From: JAMBLL01 sp964460075
Lineage (GTDB): Bacteria; Actinomycetota; Acidimicrobiia; Spongiisociales; UBA5794
Direction: 5' to 3'
Assembly: GCA_964460075.1 (NCBI GenBank)
Contig: CAYWPC010000006.1
Span: 1-64,000 of the forward strand
Length of the DNA: 64,000 bases
Part shown: piece by piece, positions 34,186 through 43,801 of the stretch
Position numbering within the stretch: position 1 is the first letter of the stretch
Layout: each line of letters begins with the position of its first letter
The notes under the pieces: model-generated
What the model saw: only the letters and a program-made list of their open reading frames with translations
What the model was told of the DNA's origin: nothing
Databases searched by the model: none
Program-made: the position numbers and the translations under genes

Positions 34186-34258
34186 GCTGGGTCGATTCTC
34201 ACGACCCAGCATGGGATAGGAAGGCAGGAACCCGGGATGGCTACCCGGGTTTCTCATT
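34186..34258 (+). promoter_or_regulatory. valS leader with two strong hairpins, the second terminator-like
   Basis: GCTGGGTCG (34186-34194) pairs perfectly with CGACCCAGC (34202-34210); AACCCGGG (34229-34236) pairs with CCCGGGTT (34244-34251) around ATGGCTA and is followed by TCTCATTT. They lie 35-107 bases before valS. The second looks like an attenuator. The 34007-34185 stretch has only weaker hairpins. No T-box motif is present. Confidence 0.4.
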
Positions 34259-34292
34259 TCGGTAGACTGTCGCACTCGGAGGATCCCCGTGA

Positions 34293-36905
34293 GTGAAGGC
34301 CGTCATGAACCCTACGTATCAGCCCGAAGAGGTCGAGTCGCGTTGGTACGCGACCTGGGAGGAGTCCGGTTCGTTTCGTCCTGAGGTCAATCCTGGTGGT
34401 GAGCCGTACTGCATCGTCATCCCGCCTCCCAATGTCACGGGTGTCCTGCACATGGGGCATGCACTCGACCATGCGATCCAAGATGTGATCATCCGCCGCA
34501 AACGTATGCAAGGGTACGCGGCGCTCTGGCTACCTGGATCTGATCACGCAGGAATAGCGACCCAGAACGTGGTCGAGCGTGAGCTCCAAAAGGAGGGTTT
34601 GTCGAGACACGACATTGGTCGTGATGCCTTCGTTGAGAAGGTTTGGGCATGGAAGGCGAAGTCTGGCGACACGATCGCGAATCAGATGCGCAAGCTTGGC
34701 GACTCGACCGATTGGACCAGGGAGCGCTTCACATTCGATGACCGGTTGAGCGCAGCAGTCCGCAAGGTGTTCGTCACGCTGTACGAACAAGGTCTCATAT
34801 ACCGAGCGAATCGCATCATCAACTGGTGCCCACGATGCCACACTGCGCTCTCAGAAATCGAGGTCGAGCACGAGGACGTCCAGGGCGAACTTACCCATAT
34901 TCGTTACCCGTTTACGGATGGTTCGGGATACATCACGGTTGCAACGACGCGGCCCGAAACCATGCTTGGCGACACAGCGATCGCCGTGCATCCGGCCGAC
35001 GAGCGCTACAGCGAAGCGATCGGAAAAACCGTCGTGATTCCGCTCATGGGCCGGGAGATCCCGGTCGTCGGCGACGACGGCGTGGAGCACGACTTCGGCA
35101 CAGGGGCCGTGAAAGTGACACCTGCACACGATCCGCTCGACTTCGAGATTGGTGAGCGGCACAGTCTCGATTCAGTGGTGGTGATCGACACGGAAGCACG
35201 CATCACAGCCAACGGTGGCGAATTCGAGGGTATGGACAGGTTCGAAGCGAGGGAGGCCGTCCGGTCGCGTCTGGCGGAGATCGATGCCATTGACAAGGTT
35301 GAGGCGCACGCTCATTCGGTGGGGCACTGCTCACGCTGTCACACCGTTGTTGAGCCGCTGCTGTCGCTTCAATGGTTCGTCGACGTTCAGCCGCTGGTTG
35401 GTCCGGCGATTGGCGCGATCACGTCCGGGAGGACGAGGTTCGTTCCGAAGCGATGGGAGAAGAACTACTTCCACTGGATGGAGAATCTTCACGACTGGTG
35501 CGTGAGCAGGCAACTGTGGTGGGGACACCGTATCCCTGCTTGGTACTGCGATGCCTGTGGCGAGACGATCGTCTCGATGGAGGATCCAACAGAGTGCTCA
35601 TGTGGTGAGCGGCAGCTTCGCAGAGACGAGGACGTTCTCGACACGTGGTTCTCCTCTGCCCTGTGGCCGTTTTCAACGCTCGGATGGCCCGAGGAAACCG
35701 ATGACTTTGCTGGGTTCTACCCAACATCGACGTTGGTGACGGGCTTTGACATCATCTTTTTCTGGGTGGCTCGCATGATGATGCTGGGCCTCCAGTTCAC
35801 CGGAGATGCCCCATTTACCGACATCGTGATTCATGGCATGGTTCGCGACAACGCTACGGGCAAGAAAATGTCGAAGTCGGCCGGTAATGCCCTGGATCCG
35901 CTTGAACTGATCGAAGAATATGGGGCGGACAGTGTTCGTCTTGCACTCATCCAGGCTGCTGCACCTGGTCATGATGTCCCGTTCCAAACCGGATGGGTCG
36001 ATGCAGCGCGCAGGTTCGGCAACAAGCTCTGGAATGCAACAAGGTTCACTGTCGAGTTCATGCAGGTGAATCGTGTGCCGATCGAGGGAGGCTATCCAGA
36101 GCAACCGGGACCGGAAGGCGCGTGGATTCTCTCCAGGCTTGGCGAGGTGTCCGCAGAGGTCGATCGCCTGCTGGACGACTACAGGCTGTCTGATGCCTAC
36201 AGCGTGCTGTACAACTTCGCGTGGTCGGAAGTGTTCGATTGGTATCTTGAGATGGTCAAGACGATCGCGAAAGACGATGACCGTGCAGATACGATGCGTC
36301 AGACGCTCGGCGTTGTCGTACGCGATGTGCTCAAGCTGTTCCATCCGGCCATACCGTTCGTGACCGAGGAGTTGTGGTCGCACATGGCTCAGGGACCTGA
36401 TCTTCTCGTGACTGCTCGCTGGCCGCAGATTCCGAGGTACGACTCGCCTGCCCACGTCGACTCCCTCCAGGAGCTTGTAACCGAGGTGCGCCGTTTCCGT
36501 TCACAGCACCAGATTGGTCGACGGATAGATATTGCTGTGACGGTCGTGTCGTCCGACGAGCCTCTGCCGGAATGGTGGCTCGATCAACTCGCGGCGCTCG
36601 CCAATTGTTCCCCATCCAATGGGCATCGACCAGAATCGACCGCTGGCCACACGCGTCTGTCTTCGTCAGGGGTTGAGGCATACATCGCGCTCGACGGCCT
36701 CGTCGACGTCGAAGCCGAACGGCCAAGGATCGAGAAGGCGATCGCTGATCTTGAGGCGTCGATAGGTCGGTCACGGGCGAAGCTGGACAATCCAGACTTC
36801 ACGAGACGCGCCCCCGCTGAGGTCGTCGCTCAGGAAAAGCGGCGCCTCGACGAGGTGGAAGCTGAGCTACTCAAGGCGCAGCACCAACTCCAAGAGCTGG
36901 GCTGA
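34293..36905 (+). CDS. valS: Valyl-tRNA synthetase
   Basis: An 870-residue class I synthetase. The HIGH motif is PPPNVTGVLHMGHAL, the KMSKS motif is GKKMSKSAGN, the editing domain (about 200-330) has TTRPETMLGDTAIAVHP, and a C-terminal coiled coil of about 65 residues (VEAERPRIEKAIADLEASIG onward) is present. GTG 34293 has CGGAGGA 9 bases upstream; ATG 34305 is an alternative. Only 4 bases separate it from folC. Confidence 0.97.
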   Translation: MKAVMNPTYQPEEVESRWYATWEESGSFRPEVNPGGEPYCIVIPPPNVTGVLHMGHALDHAIQDVIIRRKRMQGYAALWLPGSDHAGIATQNVVERELQKEGLSRHDIGRDAFVEKVWAWKAKSGDTIANQMRKLGDSTDWTRERFTFDDRLSAAVRKVFVTLYEQGLIYRANRIINWCPRCHTALSEIEVEHEDVQGELTHIRYPFTDGSGYITVATTRPETMLGDTAIAVHPADERYSEAIGKTVVIPLMGREIPVVGDDGVEHDFGTGAVKVTPAHDPLDFEIGERHSLDSVVVIDTEARITANGGEFEGMDRFEAREAVRSRLAEIDAIDKVEAHAHSVGHCSRCHTVVEPLLSLQWFVDVQPLVGPAIGAITSGRTRFVPKRWEKNYFHWMENLHDWCVSRQLWWGHRIPAWYCDACGETIVSMEDPTECSCGERQLRRDEDVLDTWFSSALWPFSTLGWPEETDDFAGFYPTSTLVTGFDIIFFWVARMMMLGLQFTGDAPFTDIVIHGMVRDNATGKKMSKSAGNALDPLELIEEYGADSVRLALIQAAAPGHDVPFQTGWVDAARRFGNKLWNATRFTVEFMQVNRVPIEGGYPEQPGPEGAWILSRLGEVSAEVDRLLDDYRLSDAYSVLYNFAWSEVFDWYLEMVKTIAKDDDRADTMRQTLGVVVRDVLKLFHPAIPFVTEELWSHMAQGPDLLVTARWPQIPRYDSPAHVDSLQELVTEVRRFRSQHQIGRRIDIAVTVVSSDEPLPEWWLDQLAALANCSPSNGHRPESTAGHTRLSSSGVEAYIALDGLVDVEAERPRIEKAIADLEASIGRSRAKLDNPDFTRRAPAEVVAQEKRRLDEVEAELLKAQHQLQELG

Positions 36906-36909
36906 GTCT

Positions 36910-38319
36910 GTGACCCAGGAAACAGTTCCGGTCATCACGAACCGGTACGAGGCCGAGACGTTCCTCGATATGCGGATCGGTATGGGTGTCCAACCTGGGC
37001 TCGAACGCATAACGGGGCTGCTTGCCTTCATGGACGATCCACAGCAGTCCTATCCAAGCATCCATGTCGCAGGGACCAATGGCAAGACGTCCACATCTCG
37101 GATGGTGCAACAGATCCTCGGGGCACACGGACTCGCGACGGGTGGGTTCACGTCGCCGCATCTCGAACGTATTGAGGAACGATTCACGATTCATGGGGTG
37201 GCTCTCGATCCAGCCGACTTCACCGACGCTGTCCAAGATATTGCGTGGTTCGTTGTTGGCTATGAGGCGTTGTCAGGAACCAGTGTTACGTATTTCGAGG
37301 TAACAGCTGCCCTGGCGTTCTCCGTGTTCGCGACTGCTGCAATCGACGTCGCCGTGGTGGAGGTTGGACTCGGTGGCAGGCTCGACGCTACGAACGTGCT
37401 TGAGGCAGGTGTGTCTGTGATCACGGGGATCGACTTCGATCACACGGAATTTCTCGGCGGTTCGCTGTCCGAGATCGCCACAGAGAAGGCCGCGATCGTC
37501 AAGGAGGGCGGGATGCTTGTTTCTGGATCGCTTCCCTCCGAGGCCGAGGCCGCTGTCGCTGCCAGGGTGGCTGAGACCACCGCGAATTGGGTGCGCACAG
37601 GACGGGACTTCTCGGTCACAGATGCACAGGTCGCGGTGGGCGGCTGGCAGACATCTATAGCTGGCGTATTCGGTGACTACCGTGATCTACACGTTCCCAT
37701 TCACGGGCGACATCAGGTCGACAACCTGGCAACCTCGGTCGCTACCGCTGAGATGTTTCTCGGTCGAGCGCTCGACGAAGACCTTCTGCGGCTGGCCGTG
37801 GCTGCAACCTCGACGCCTGGGCGGCTCGAAGTCATTGGCAGTCGACCGGTGGTTGTGCTCGACGGTGCGCACAACGAGCAGGGATTCCGCAGTCTTGCTT
37901 CGGCGCTTGGAGATGAATTTCCTGCACTTCCATGGCAGCTCGTCATTGGAGCACGTGGCCAGCGGTCCGTCAGGTCGCTTGTGGCTCCACTCAGCGGGCT
38001 CGTAGGGCGAGTGTTCGCAACTGCGGCGAAGGATCTGTCGTCTATCGACCCACAGGTCGTGGCGGCTGATGCCGCCGCGGTGCTTGAGGCGCGGGCCGAT
38101 GCATACCCCGATGTGTCGTCTGCAGTCGTAGCAGCGAAGAAAGCTGCAGGCCCTTCGGGAGGTGTCATCGTGGCTGGATCGCTCTACGTCGTCGGGGAGG
38201 CCCGACGGAACGGGGCGAATTCTGCCGATAGATCTTCTGAAGCACATCTGCGCTTTGAGGCGGAGCGCGATGAGGATGAGTTCGAGGAGATGTCGCCTGT
38301 CGATCTTCCAGATGAATAG
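36910..38319 (+). CDS. folC: Folylpolyglutamate synthase / dihydrofolate synthase
   Basis: A 469-residue Mur-ligase-family enzyme that adds glutamate to folates. ATP loop HVAGTNGKTSTSRM, the following GGFTSPHLERIEERF, VVEVGLGGRLDATNV, and GIDFDHTEFLGGS are hallmark segments; the C-terminal domain starts near STPGRLEVI with VLDGAHNEQG. The last 45 residues are an acidic extension beyond the usual end. GTG start, 4 bases after valS, a common gene pair. Confidence 0.93.
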   Translation: MTQETVPVITNRYEAETFLDMRIGMGVQPGLERITGLLAFMDDPQQSYPSIHVAGTNGKTSTSRMVQQILGAHGLATGGFTSPHLERIEERFTIHGVALDPADFTDAVQDIAWFVVGYEALSGTSVTYFEVTAALAFSVFATAAIDVAVVEVGLGGRLDATNVLEAGVSVITGIDFDHTEFLGGSLSEIATEKAAIVKEGGMLVSGSLPSEAEAAVAARVAETTANWVRTGRDFSVTDAQVAVGGWQTSIAGVFGDYRDLHVPIHGRHQVDNLATSVATAEMFLGRALDEDLLRLAVAATSTPGRLEVIGSRPVVVLDGAHNEQGFRSLASALGDEFPALPWQLVIGARGQRSVRSLVAPLSGLVGRVFATAAKDLSSIDPQVVAADAAAVLEARADAYPDVSSAVVAAKKAAGPSGGVIVAGSLYVVGEARRNGANSADRSSEAHLRFEAERDEDEFEEMSPVDLPDE

Positions 38320-38391
38320 GCAGCGTTCCGGTAGCCTTGTTGCACACATCGCGATCCAGGTCGCGTTCTTTCCATTGAGGAGCTCTTTGAA

Positions 38392-38796
38392 ATGGCTGTA
38401 GAGAACACCTTTGTCATGGTGAAGCCCGATGGCGTAGCCCGCGGTCTGGTAGGCGAGGTTGTCTCGCGCTTCGAGCGCAAGGGCTTGAAGCTTGTCAAGC
38501 TGCGCATGTTCACGATGGATGCCGATGTTGCAGGTCTCCACTATGCGGAGCACTCGGAGAAGCCGTTCTTCGGTGAACTCGTTGCATTCATCACCTCTGG
38601 CCCGGTCGTCGCGATGGAGTGGTCAGGCGAATCGGCGGTCTCGGTCGCAAGAATCTTGATGGGTGGGACGAACCCTGCTGAAGCCGCGCCTGGCACGATT
38701 CGTGGCGATTACGGTATCGTGATCACTCACAACATTGTGCATGGATCCGACGCGATTGAGAGCGCACAGCGCGAACTTGCTATCTTCTTCGGATAG
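38392..38796 (+). CDS. ndk: Nucleoside-diphosphate kinase
   Basis: A 134-residue NDP kinase balancing NTP pools. N-terminal ENTFVMVKPDGVARGLVGE, the catalytic histidine in VITHNIVHGSDAIESAQRE, and PGTIRGDYG are all present. Length is standard. A GAGGAGCTC site precedes the ATG. It lies between folC and mreB on the same strand. Confidence 0.96.
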   Translation: MAVENTFVMVKPDGVARGLVGEVVSRFERKGLKLVKLRMFTMDADVAGLHYAEHSEKPFFGELVAFITSGPVVAMEWSGESAVSVARILMGGTNPAEAAPGTIRGDYGIVITHNIVHGSDAIESAQRELAIFFG

Positions 38797-38859
38797 CAAT
38801 TAGCGGCGGTTGAGAGCCTGCGGGCTACACTCGCGACGAACCACTCGAGGATATCTTCG

Positions 38860-39891
38860 ATGAATAACTTCCTGTCATTCGCTGGCCGTGACATGGCCAT
38901 CGACCTCGGCACCGCGAACACGCTCGTGTTCGTGCGTGGTCAAGGCATCGTCTTGAACGAGCCTTCTGTTGTCGCGATCAACACACGCGACAATCGACCG
39001 CTCGAAGTAGGTATGGCCGCGAAGAGAATGATCGGTCGCACACCATCGTACATTCAGGCGATTCGACCACTGAGGAATGGTGTGATCGCAGATTTCGACG
39101 TGACCGAGAAGATGTTGCGGTACTTCATCGACAAGGTTCACACAGGCCGTTTTGCTGCCCGTCCAAGGATCGTGATTTGCGTACCCTCCGGTATCACCGC
39201 TGTCGAGAGGCGTGCCGTGGAAGAGGCGTCCTATCACGCTGGCGCGCGACGTGCCTACACGATCGAAGAGCCGATGGCTGCAGCCATCGGTGTCGGACTA
39301 CCCGTCCATGAGCCCGTGGGGTCGATGGTCGTCGATATTGGTGGTGGCACGACAGAGGTGGCCGTGATCTCTCTCGGCGGGATCGTCGTTTCAAAGTCGA
39401 TCCGAATCGCGGGTGACGAGCTCGACGAGTCGATCATCCAGTGGGTCAAGAAGGAATACAGTTTGATGCTCGGTGAGCGGACCGCTGAGCAGATCAAGCT
39501 AGCAATCGGTTCGGCATGGCCATACGCGGACGAACCTGCAGCTGAGGTGCGGGGTCGGGATCTCATTTCCGGCCTTCCAAAGACGATCGTTCTATCGAGC
39601 GCTGAAGTACGCGAAGCGGTCGAAGAACCCGTCGAAGCCATTGTCGATGCCGTCAAGTACACCCTCGACAAGACGCCCCCCGAGCTTGCAGCCGACATCA
39701 TGGAGCGAGGAATCGTTCTCACAGGTGGTGGCGCATATCTGAAAGGCATCGATGTGCGACTCGCCCACGAGACTGGCATGCCCATCGTGACCGCAGACCA
39801 CCCGTTGCATAGCGTGGTTCTCGGTTCGGGTGCCTGCCTGGAGGAATTCGATATTCTGCATGTCGTCCTCGAGTCTTCTGGCCGCGCCTAG
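38860..39891 (+). CDS. mreB: Rod-shape-determining protein MreB
   Basis: A 343-residue actin-like protein that organises lateral cell-wall synthesis. Phosphate-1 motif MAIDLGTANTLVFV, connecting segment VPSGITAVERRAVEEA, phosphate-2 MVVDIGGGTTEVAVISLGG, and adenosine motif VLTGGGAYLKGID. It heads the mreB-mreC-mreD-PBP2-rodA run. GAGGATATCTTCG precedes the ATG. Presence of the full set implies a rod-shaped cell. Confidence 0.97.
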   Translation: MNNFLSFAGRDMAIDLGTANTLVFVRGQGIVLNEPSVVAINTRDNRPLEVGMAAKRMIGRTPSYIQAIRPLRNGVIADFDVTEKMLRYFIDKVHTGRFAARPRIVICVPSGITAVERRAVEEASYHAGARRAYTIEEPMAAAIGVGLPVHEPVGSMVVDIGGGTTEVAVISLGGIVVSKSIRIAGDELDESIIQWVKKEYSLMLGERTAEQIKLAIGSAWPYADEPAAEVRGRDLISGLPKTIVLSSAEVREAVEEPVEAIVDAVKYTLDKTPPELAADIMERGIVLTGGGAYLKGIDVRLAHETGMPIVTADHPLHSVVLGSGACLEEFDILHVVLESSGRA

Positions 39892-39912
39892 GCAGGCGCA
39901 CGCCACACGGCC

Positions 39913-40821
39913 ATGATTCCATCATCAGGGCGCCGAGTTGATCGGGTGATGATCCTGTTCTTGTTGCTCGTCGCCCTTGGTTTCGTCGTTGCGACCTTCG
40001 ATGTTCGCTCAGATGGCGAAGGCATCTCGAGCGTGCTACGCGAGGGAACCCAGTCGATCTTCACACCGTTACAGAAAGGTGTGAACTGGGTCGCGGATCC
40101 CGTGGTGGGGTTCATCGACGGTGTCGGCAACATCGCGGGGCTACGGGACGAGAACGATCGACTCCGCACGAAGGTACGGGAGGCCGAGGCGCAGCTTCGA
40201 GAGACGAATGCACTCGAGGAGAAGGTTGCTCAACTGGAACTGATCAACGGACTCGAAGTGGCAGATGAACTGACCACCGTTACGGCGAAGATGTATGCGT
40301 CGGGTCCTACAGCGTTCGACAACGTCCGCTACATCGACAAGGGCGCCAAGGACGGTGTCGTCTCAGGACAGGCAGTCGTGGATGAGGACGGGTTGGTCGG
40401 GCGGGTCGATCTCGTGAGTGCCAACGATGCGAGGATCAGACTTATCACAGATCCTGCCGTTTCCGTCGGGGTGCGTGTGCAGTCGACGAACGAGACAGGG
40501 ATCGTGACCGGCCGCGGTGGGGGCCCGTTGCGTCTTGAAATGTTTCGAGCCGAGCAGTCGGTATCCAAGGGGGCTCTCGTCGTGACGGACGGAAGCCGGT
40601 TCCCGCCAGGGATTGTTGTGGGAACGGTGCGAACGTCCGCTGAAGCCGAGGTTGGCTTCGTCCTACGCACCGACGTCGACACAGCCGCACAGTTGTCCAA
40701 GGTCGACTTCGTGAAGGTCATCCTCGGTTGGTCCGCAATCGATGCTGCCATTGAGAAGAGTGGGGGGACGGTCACCACGATCGCGACGACGACCACCACG
40801 CTTGCAGGAGAGAACGGATGA
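39913..40821 (+). CDS. mreC: Rod-shape-determining protein MreC
   Basis: A 302-residue bitopic membrane protein: N-terminal membrane helix (VMILFLLLVALGFVVATF), a periplasmic coiled coil (about 75-110, LRDENDRLRTKVREAEAQLR), and the MreC beta-barrel domain with VVDEDGLVGRVDLVSANDAR and ALVVTDGSRFPPGIVVG. It bridges MreB to PBP2. Thr-rich C-terminal tail. Its stop overlaps mreD by 4 bases. Confidence 0.93.
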   Translation: MIPSSGRRVDRVMILFLLLVALGFVVATFDVRSDGEGISSVLREGTQSIFTPLQKGVNWVADPVVGFIDGVGNIAGLRDENDRLRTKVREAEAQLRETNALEEKVAQLELINGLEVADELTTVTAKMYASGPTAFDNVRYIDKGAKDGVVSGQAVVDEDGLVGRVDLVSANDARIRLITDPAVSVGVRVQSTNETGIVTGRGGGPLRLEMFRAEQSVSKGALVVTDGSRFPPGIVVGTVRTSAEAEVGFVLRTDVDTAAQLSKVDFVKVILGWSAIDAAIEKSGGTVTTIATTTTTLAGENG

Positions 40822-41327
40822 GCCGTACACGTGTGATGCTCGGTCTCGTTGCGGTCGTCATTGGCATCATCCTCCAAACGACCTTGTTCGGAGCTGGGAG
40901 AATCGAACCGTTGGGTGTTGCACCGGCGCTGGTTGTCCTGGTCGTGATTCTTGTCGCGGGCCCCATCGAACCGGAGTATGAGTTGCTGTTGGGGTTCACC
41001 GGTGGCATCTTGATGGACCTTGTTGGAAGCGGAACGCTTGGCCTGTGGGCGATGTCGCTCACCTCTGTCGCCTACGCGGCCTCGCGGCTACGCGGGCGAT
41101 TCGTACAGGGTCCTGTCCTTATCGCAGCGGTCGTTATCGGCTTGACGATTCTTGGTCAGATTGTCTTCATTCTGGTGAGCACGTTGTTTGGGCAGAACAC
41201 CATTGCCGAGCCGCAACTCGTTGCCAAGGTTGTGCTGCCAGCCGTCTGGAACCTCGTACTTGCCTTCCCGGTCCTGTGGCTTCTCAAGACCGTGTTCACA
41301 CCAAGCAAGCGCAGGTGGGCTGTATGA
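40818..41327 (+). CDS. mreD: Rod-shape-determining protein MreD
   Basis: A 169-residue integral membrane protein with about five membrane segments, of normal MreD length and position. ATG overlaps the mreC stop by 4 bases and its own stop overlaps the PBP2 start by 4. Sequence is weakly conserved, as usual for the family; the GFTGGILMDLVGSGTLG segment is typical. Confidence 0.88.
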   Translation: MSRTRVMLGLVAVVIGIILQTTLFGAGRIEPLGVAPALVVLVVILVAGPIEPEYELLLGFTGGILMDLVGSGTLGLWAMSLTSVAYAASRLRGRFVQGPVLIAAVVIGLTILGQIVFILVSTLFGQNTIAEPQLVAKVVLPAVWNLVLAFPVLWLLKTVFTPSKRRWAV

Positions 41328-43801
41328 CGAATCCCGTACGCGTCGGCGTACTCGGACTGGTGATCGTCGCAATGTTCGGTGTCCTCGGCTTGCGACTTTG
41401 GACGATGCAAGTCACCGACGCTCAGGCCTACGAGGTACGCGCCGAGAGCAACCAGGTCCGCGTTGTGCTCACGCCTGCGCCTCGTGGGGATATTTTCGAT
41501 GCAAACGGAGTGAAGCTTGCTGGAACCCGGTCCGCCCTCGCTGCAGTTGTCGACCTCGCCCTCGTTGGCGACGATGAGCAGGAGATACTCGCTCAGAACC
41601 TCGCCGCGTTTCTCGACCAACCGGCGTCGGAAATCGCAGCCATGCTTGCAGATTCCAACCGCGGTCTGCAGATCACCGTGGCCGAGGACCTATCTGACGC
41701 CCAGGCCACCTTTCTGCTGGAGAATCGCGAGAGATTTCCTGGCGTCAACATCATTCCCCAGCCAATCCGAACCTATCCCGAGGGTGAGCTCGGTGCGCAC
41801 GTCATCGGCTATATCGGCCGTCCGAACGAGCAGGACCTCGAACGTGACGACGTTAAGGGCAACGACGTAGTCGGCAAGGCAGGCGTTGAGAAAACCTATG
41901 ACGAGCTGCTTCGCGGTACGGAGGGAATCCTTGAGTACCGCGTCGATGCAAGACGGAAGGTGCTCTCGCTCGCGAGTGAGGAACCGCCAACCGCTGGCGG
42001 AAACCTCATTCTGACGATCGACGCTGGAGTGCAGGCACAACTGCAAGCCTCGTTGCGGCTTGGCTTGATCCAGGCTCGTAGGCTTGAGATGGACGAACGC
42101 AGGGACGTTCTCGCCGACAAGTCGATTCAAGAGATTATCTCGGAAGCCCAGGCGACGGAGGATCGTGAAGCTGCTGAACGCGCAGCGGCGAGCGAGTCGA
42201 CGACATCGTCTTCCGGTGCCGGCGACGGTTCTCGAACGCAACCTCCTGAACGAGTCATCGTCGATCCTGCCAGAGCACTCGGCGCTCTGTACCCCGGCCT
42301 TCCGATCGACGACGCGGGTGTGTGCGTTCCTGTTCAACGTGTCACCATCCCGATCGGTGGTCAAGGCAAGCTGTCGGGGAGAGAGCCGCGCATCGCGCGT
42401 CTCGTGGCTGTCGATGACTCTCAAGGAAAGCTGACAGCGACGGTAACCGTTGCTGGCGAAACATACACCGTGAAGAACAACCAATCGTTCGCGGGAACAT
42501 TGCAGGTCCTCGAGGTCTCAGATGATCAAGTCATCCTGTATCACAAGGACAAGTGGTGTCCCGTTCGATCGGTCGGCGTGGTGCTCGATCCCAACAACGG
42601 ATCGATCCTTGCGATGGCCTCGTATCCGTCGTATGACCCAACCGCGTTTGTTGACGGTCTCAGCTTGGAACAGTGGGCGTCCCTGGGTACGGTGTCGGCC
42701 TTCCAGAACTTTGCTGTGCAAGGCCTCTACGCTCCGGCGTCGACCTTCAAGACCCTTCCTTACGTGGTTGCCCTCGAGGAGAACTACTACCCGCTCGACC
42801 GAGGCATTGGTGACAAGGAGGTCGGAGATAGCGCAAGTGCGTCGGATGGCGAGGATGCGCAACCCAGGTTTCAGCCACTTCTGAGCGACACAGACGAGTA
42901 CAGCTGTACAGGCCTGTTCAAGTTCCGGCTCAACGACGGCACGGTACAGGTCAAGCGAGATTGGAAGTGGCCAGGAGGCCACGGACCGCTCGACCTGCAC
43001 GGTGCGCTGCAAGCATCGTGCGACCTGTACTTCTGGGATATCGCGCTCCGCCTGTGGAACGAACGCGGTGACGACTCCGGCATCGACAAAGAGAATCTGC
43101 TCCAGAAATATGCACGAGACTTCGGATTCGGCACTGCGACAGGGATAGACCTTCCGTTCGAGAAAGATGGCCTCGTGCCGGACAAAGCTTGGTTCCTTGC
43201 CGAGCAGCGCGACGGCTCGCCTCGTGTGCGTGCCGACGGGCCATGGGTCGGTGGTGACTTGATGGACTTCGCTGTGGGTCAGGGTGCCACCCTCACGACC
43301 CCGCTGCAGATGGCTAATGGCCTCGCGGCGATGGTCAACGGCGGGACCGTATGGCAACCACGCATCGTCAGTCGGGTCGTCGATCAGAGCGGCAAGGTTA
43401 TCCAGGAGAACCTGCCAAACATACTCAATCGTGTGGATCTGAATCCTCGAACATCGCGTATGCTGCTTGCCGATCTTCAGCAGGTCGTCAACAACCAAGC
43501 TCGAGGGACAGCGAGGAAAGCGTTCGTCAATTTCGGCCAGGGTGTTGAGCTGGTCGGTGGAAAGACGGGAACGAGCGAGGTCATCAAGGCACCCCGATCA
43601 AAGCATTACATGCAGGTTGACAGCGCATTCTTCGTGGGTGTCGCACCGGTGAATAATCCGCAATACGTTATCTCGGTCGTTGTCGAGCGAGGTGGAAGCG
43701 GCGGCCGTATCGCCGCACCGATAGCAAGGCAAGTGCTCCAGTATCTGCTCAACGGTCCTGGTGGCGTCACCGAGATCGCTCCTGGACTCGAGGCAGACTG
43801 A
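41324..43801 (+). CDS. mrdA: Penicillin-binding protein 2, transpeptidase
   Basis: An 825-residue class B PBP. One membrane anchor (VGVLGLVIVAMFGVLGL), dimerisation domain with TPAPRGDIFDANG and GHV-like YIGRPNE, then the transpeptidase domain: SxxK is ASTFK, the third box is GGKTGTSEV. Compared with typical PBP2 (about 630 residues) it is long: an insert of about 150-200 residues, including an Ala/Ser/Thr-rich linker (around ERAAASESTTSSSGAGDGS), lies between dimerisation and catalytic domains. The ATG at 41324 overlaps mreD by 4 bases. Confidence 0.93.
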   Translation: MTNPVRVGVLGLVIVAMFGVLGLRLWTMQVTDAQAYEVRAESNQVRVVLTPAPRGDIFDANGVKLAGTRSALAAVVDLALVGDDEQEILAQNLAAFLDQPASEIAAMLADSNRGLQITVAEDLSDAQATFLLENRERFPGVNIIPQPIRTYPEGELGAHVIGYIGRPNEQDLERDDVKGNDVVGKAGVEKTYDELLRGTEGILEYRVDARRKVLSLASEEPPTAGGNLILTIDAGVQAQLQASLRLGLIQARRLEMDERRDVLADKSIQEIISEAQATEDREAAERAAASESTTSSSGAGDGSRTQPPERVIVDPARALGALYPGLPIDDAGVCVPVQRVTIPIGGQGKLSGREPRIARLVAVDDSQGKLTATVTVAGETYTVKNNQSFAGTLQVLEVSDDQVILYHKDKWCPVRSVGVVLDPNNGSILAMASYPSYDPTAFVDGLSLEQWASLGTVSAFQNFAVQGLYAPASTFKTLPYVVALEENYYPLDRGIGDKEVGDSASASDGEDAQPRFQPLLSDTDEYSCTGLFKFRLNDGTVQVKRDWKWPGGHGPLDLHGALQASCDLYFWDIALRLWNERGDDSGIDKENLLQKYARDFGFGTATGIDLPFEKDGLVPDKAWFLAEQRDGSPRVRADGPWVGGDLMDFAVGQGATLTTPLQMANGLAAMVNGGTVWQPRIVSRVVDQSGKVIQENLPNILNRVDLNPRTSRMLLADLQQVVNNQARGTARKAFVNFGQGVELVGGKTGTSEVIKAPRSKHYMQVDSAFFVGVAPVNNPQYVISVVVERGGSGGRIAAPIARQVLQYLLNGPGGVTEIAPGLEAD

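Noticed and set aside
34120..34258. T-box riboswitch before valS
   Set aside because: The conserved GGGTGGNACCGCG bulge is not present; GGATGGCTACC has an extra base and the wrong context.
35673..36455. Open frame of 260 codons on the reverse strand
   Set aside because: Antisense to valS; no domain and no ribosome site.
42518..43498. Open frame of 326 codons on the reverse strand
   Set aside because: Shadow of the PBP2 gene; high GC leaves long antisense frames.
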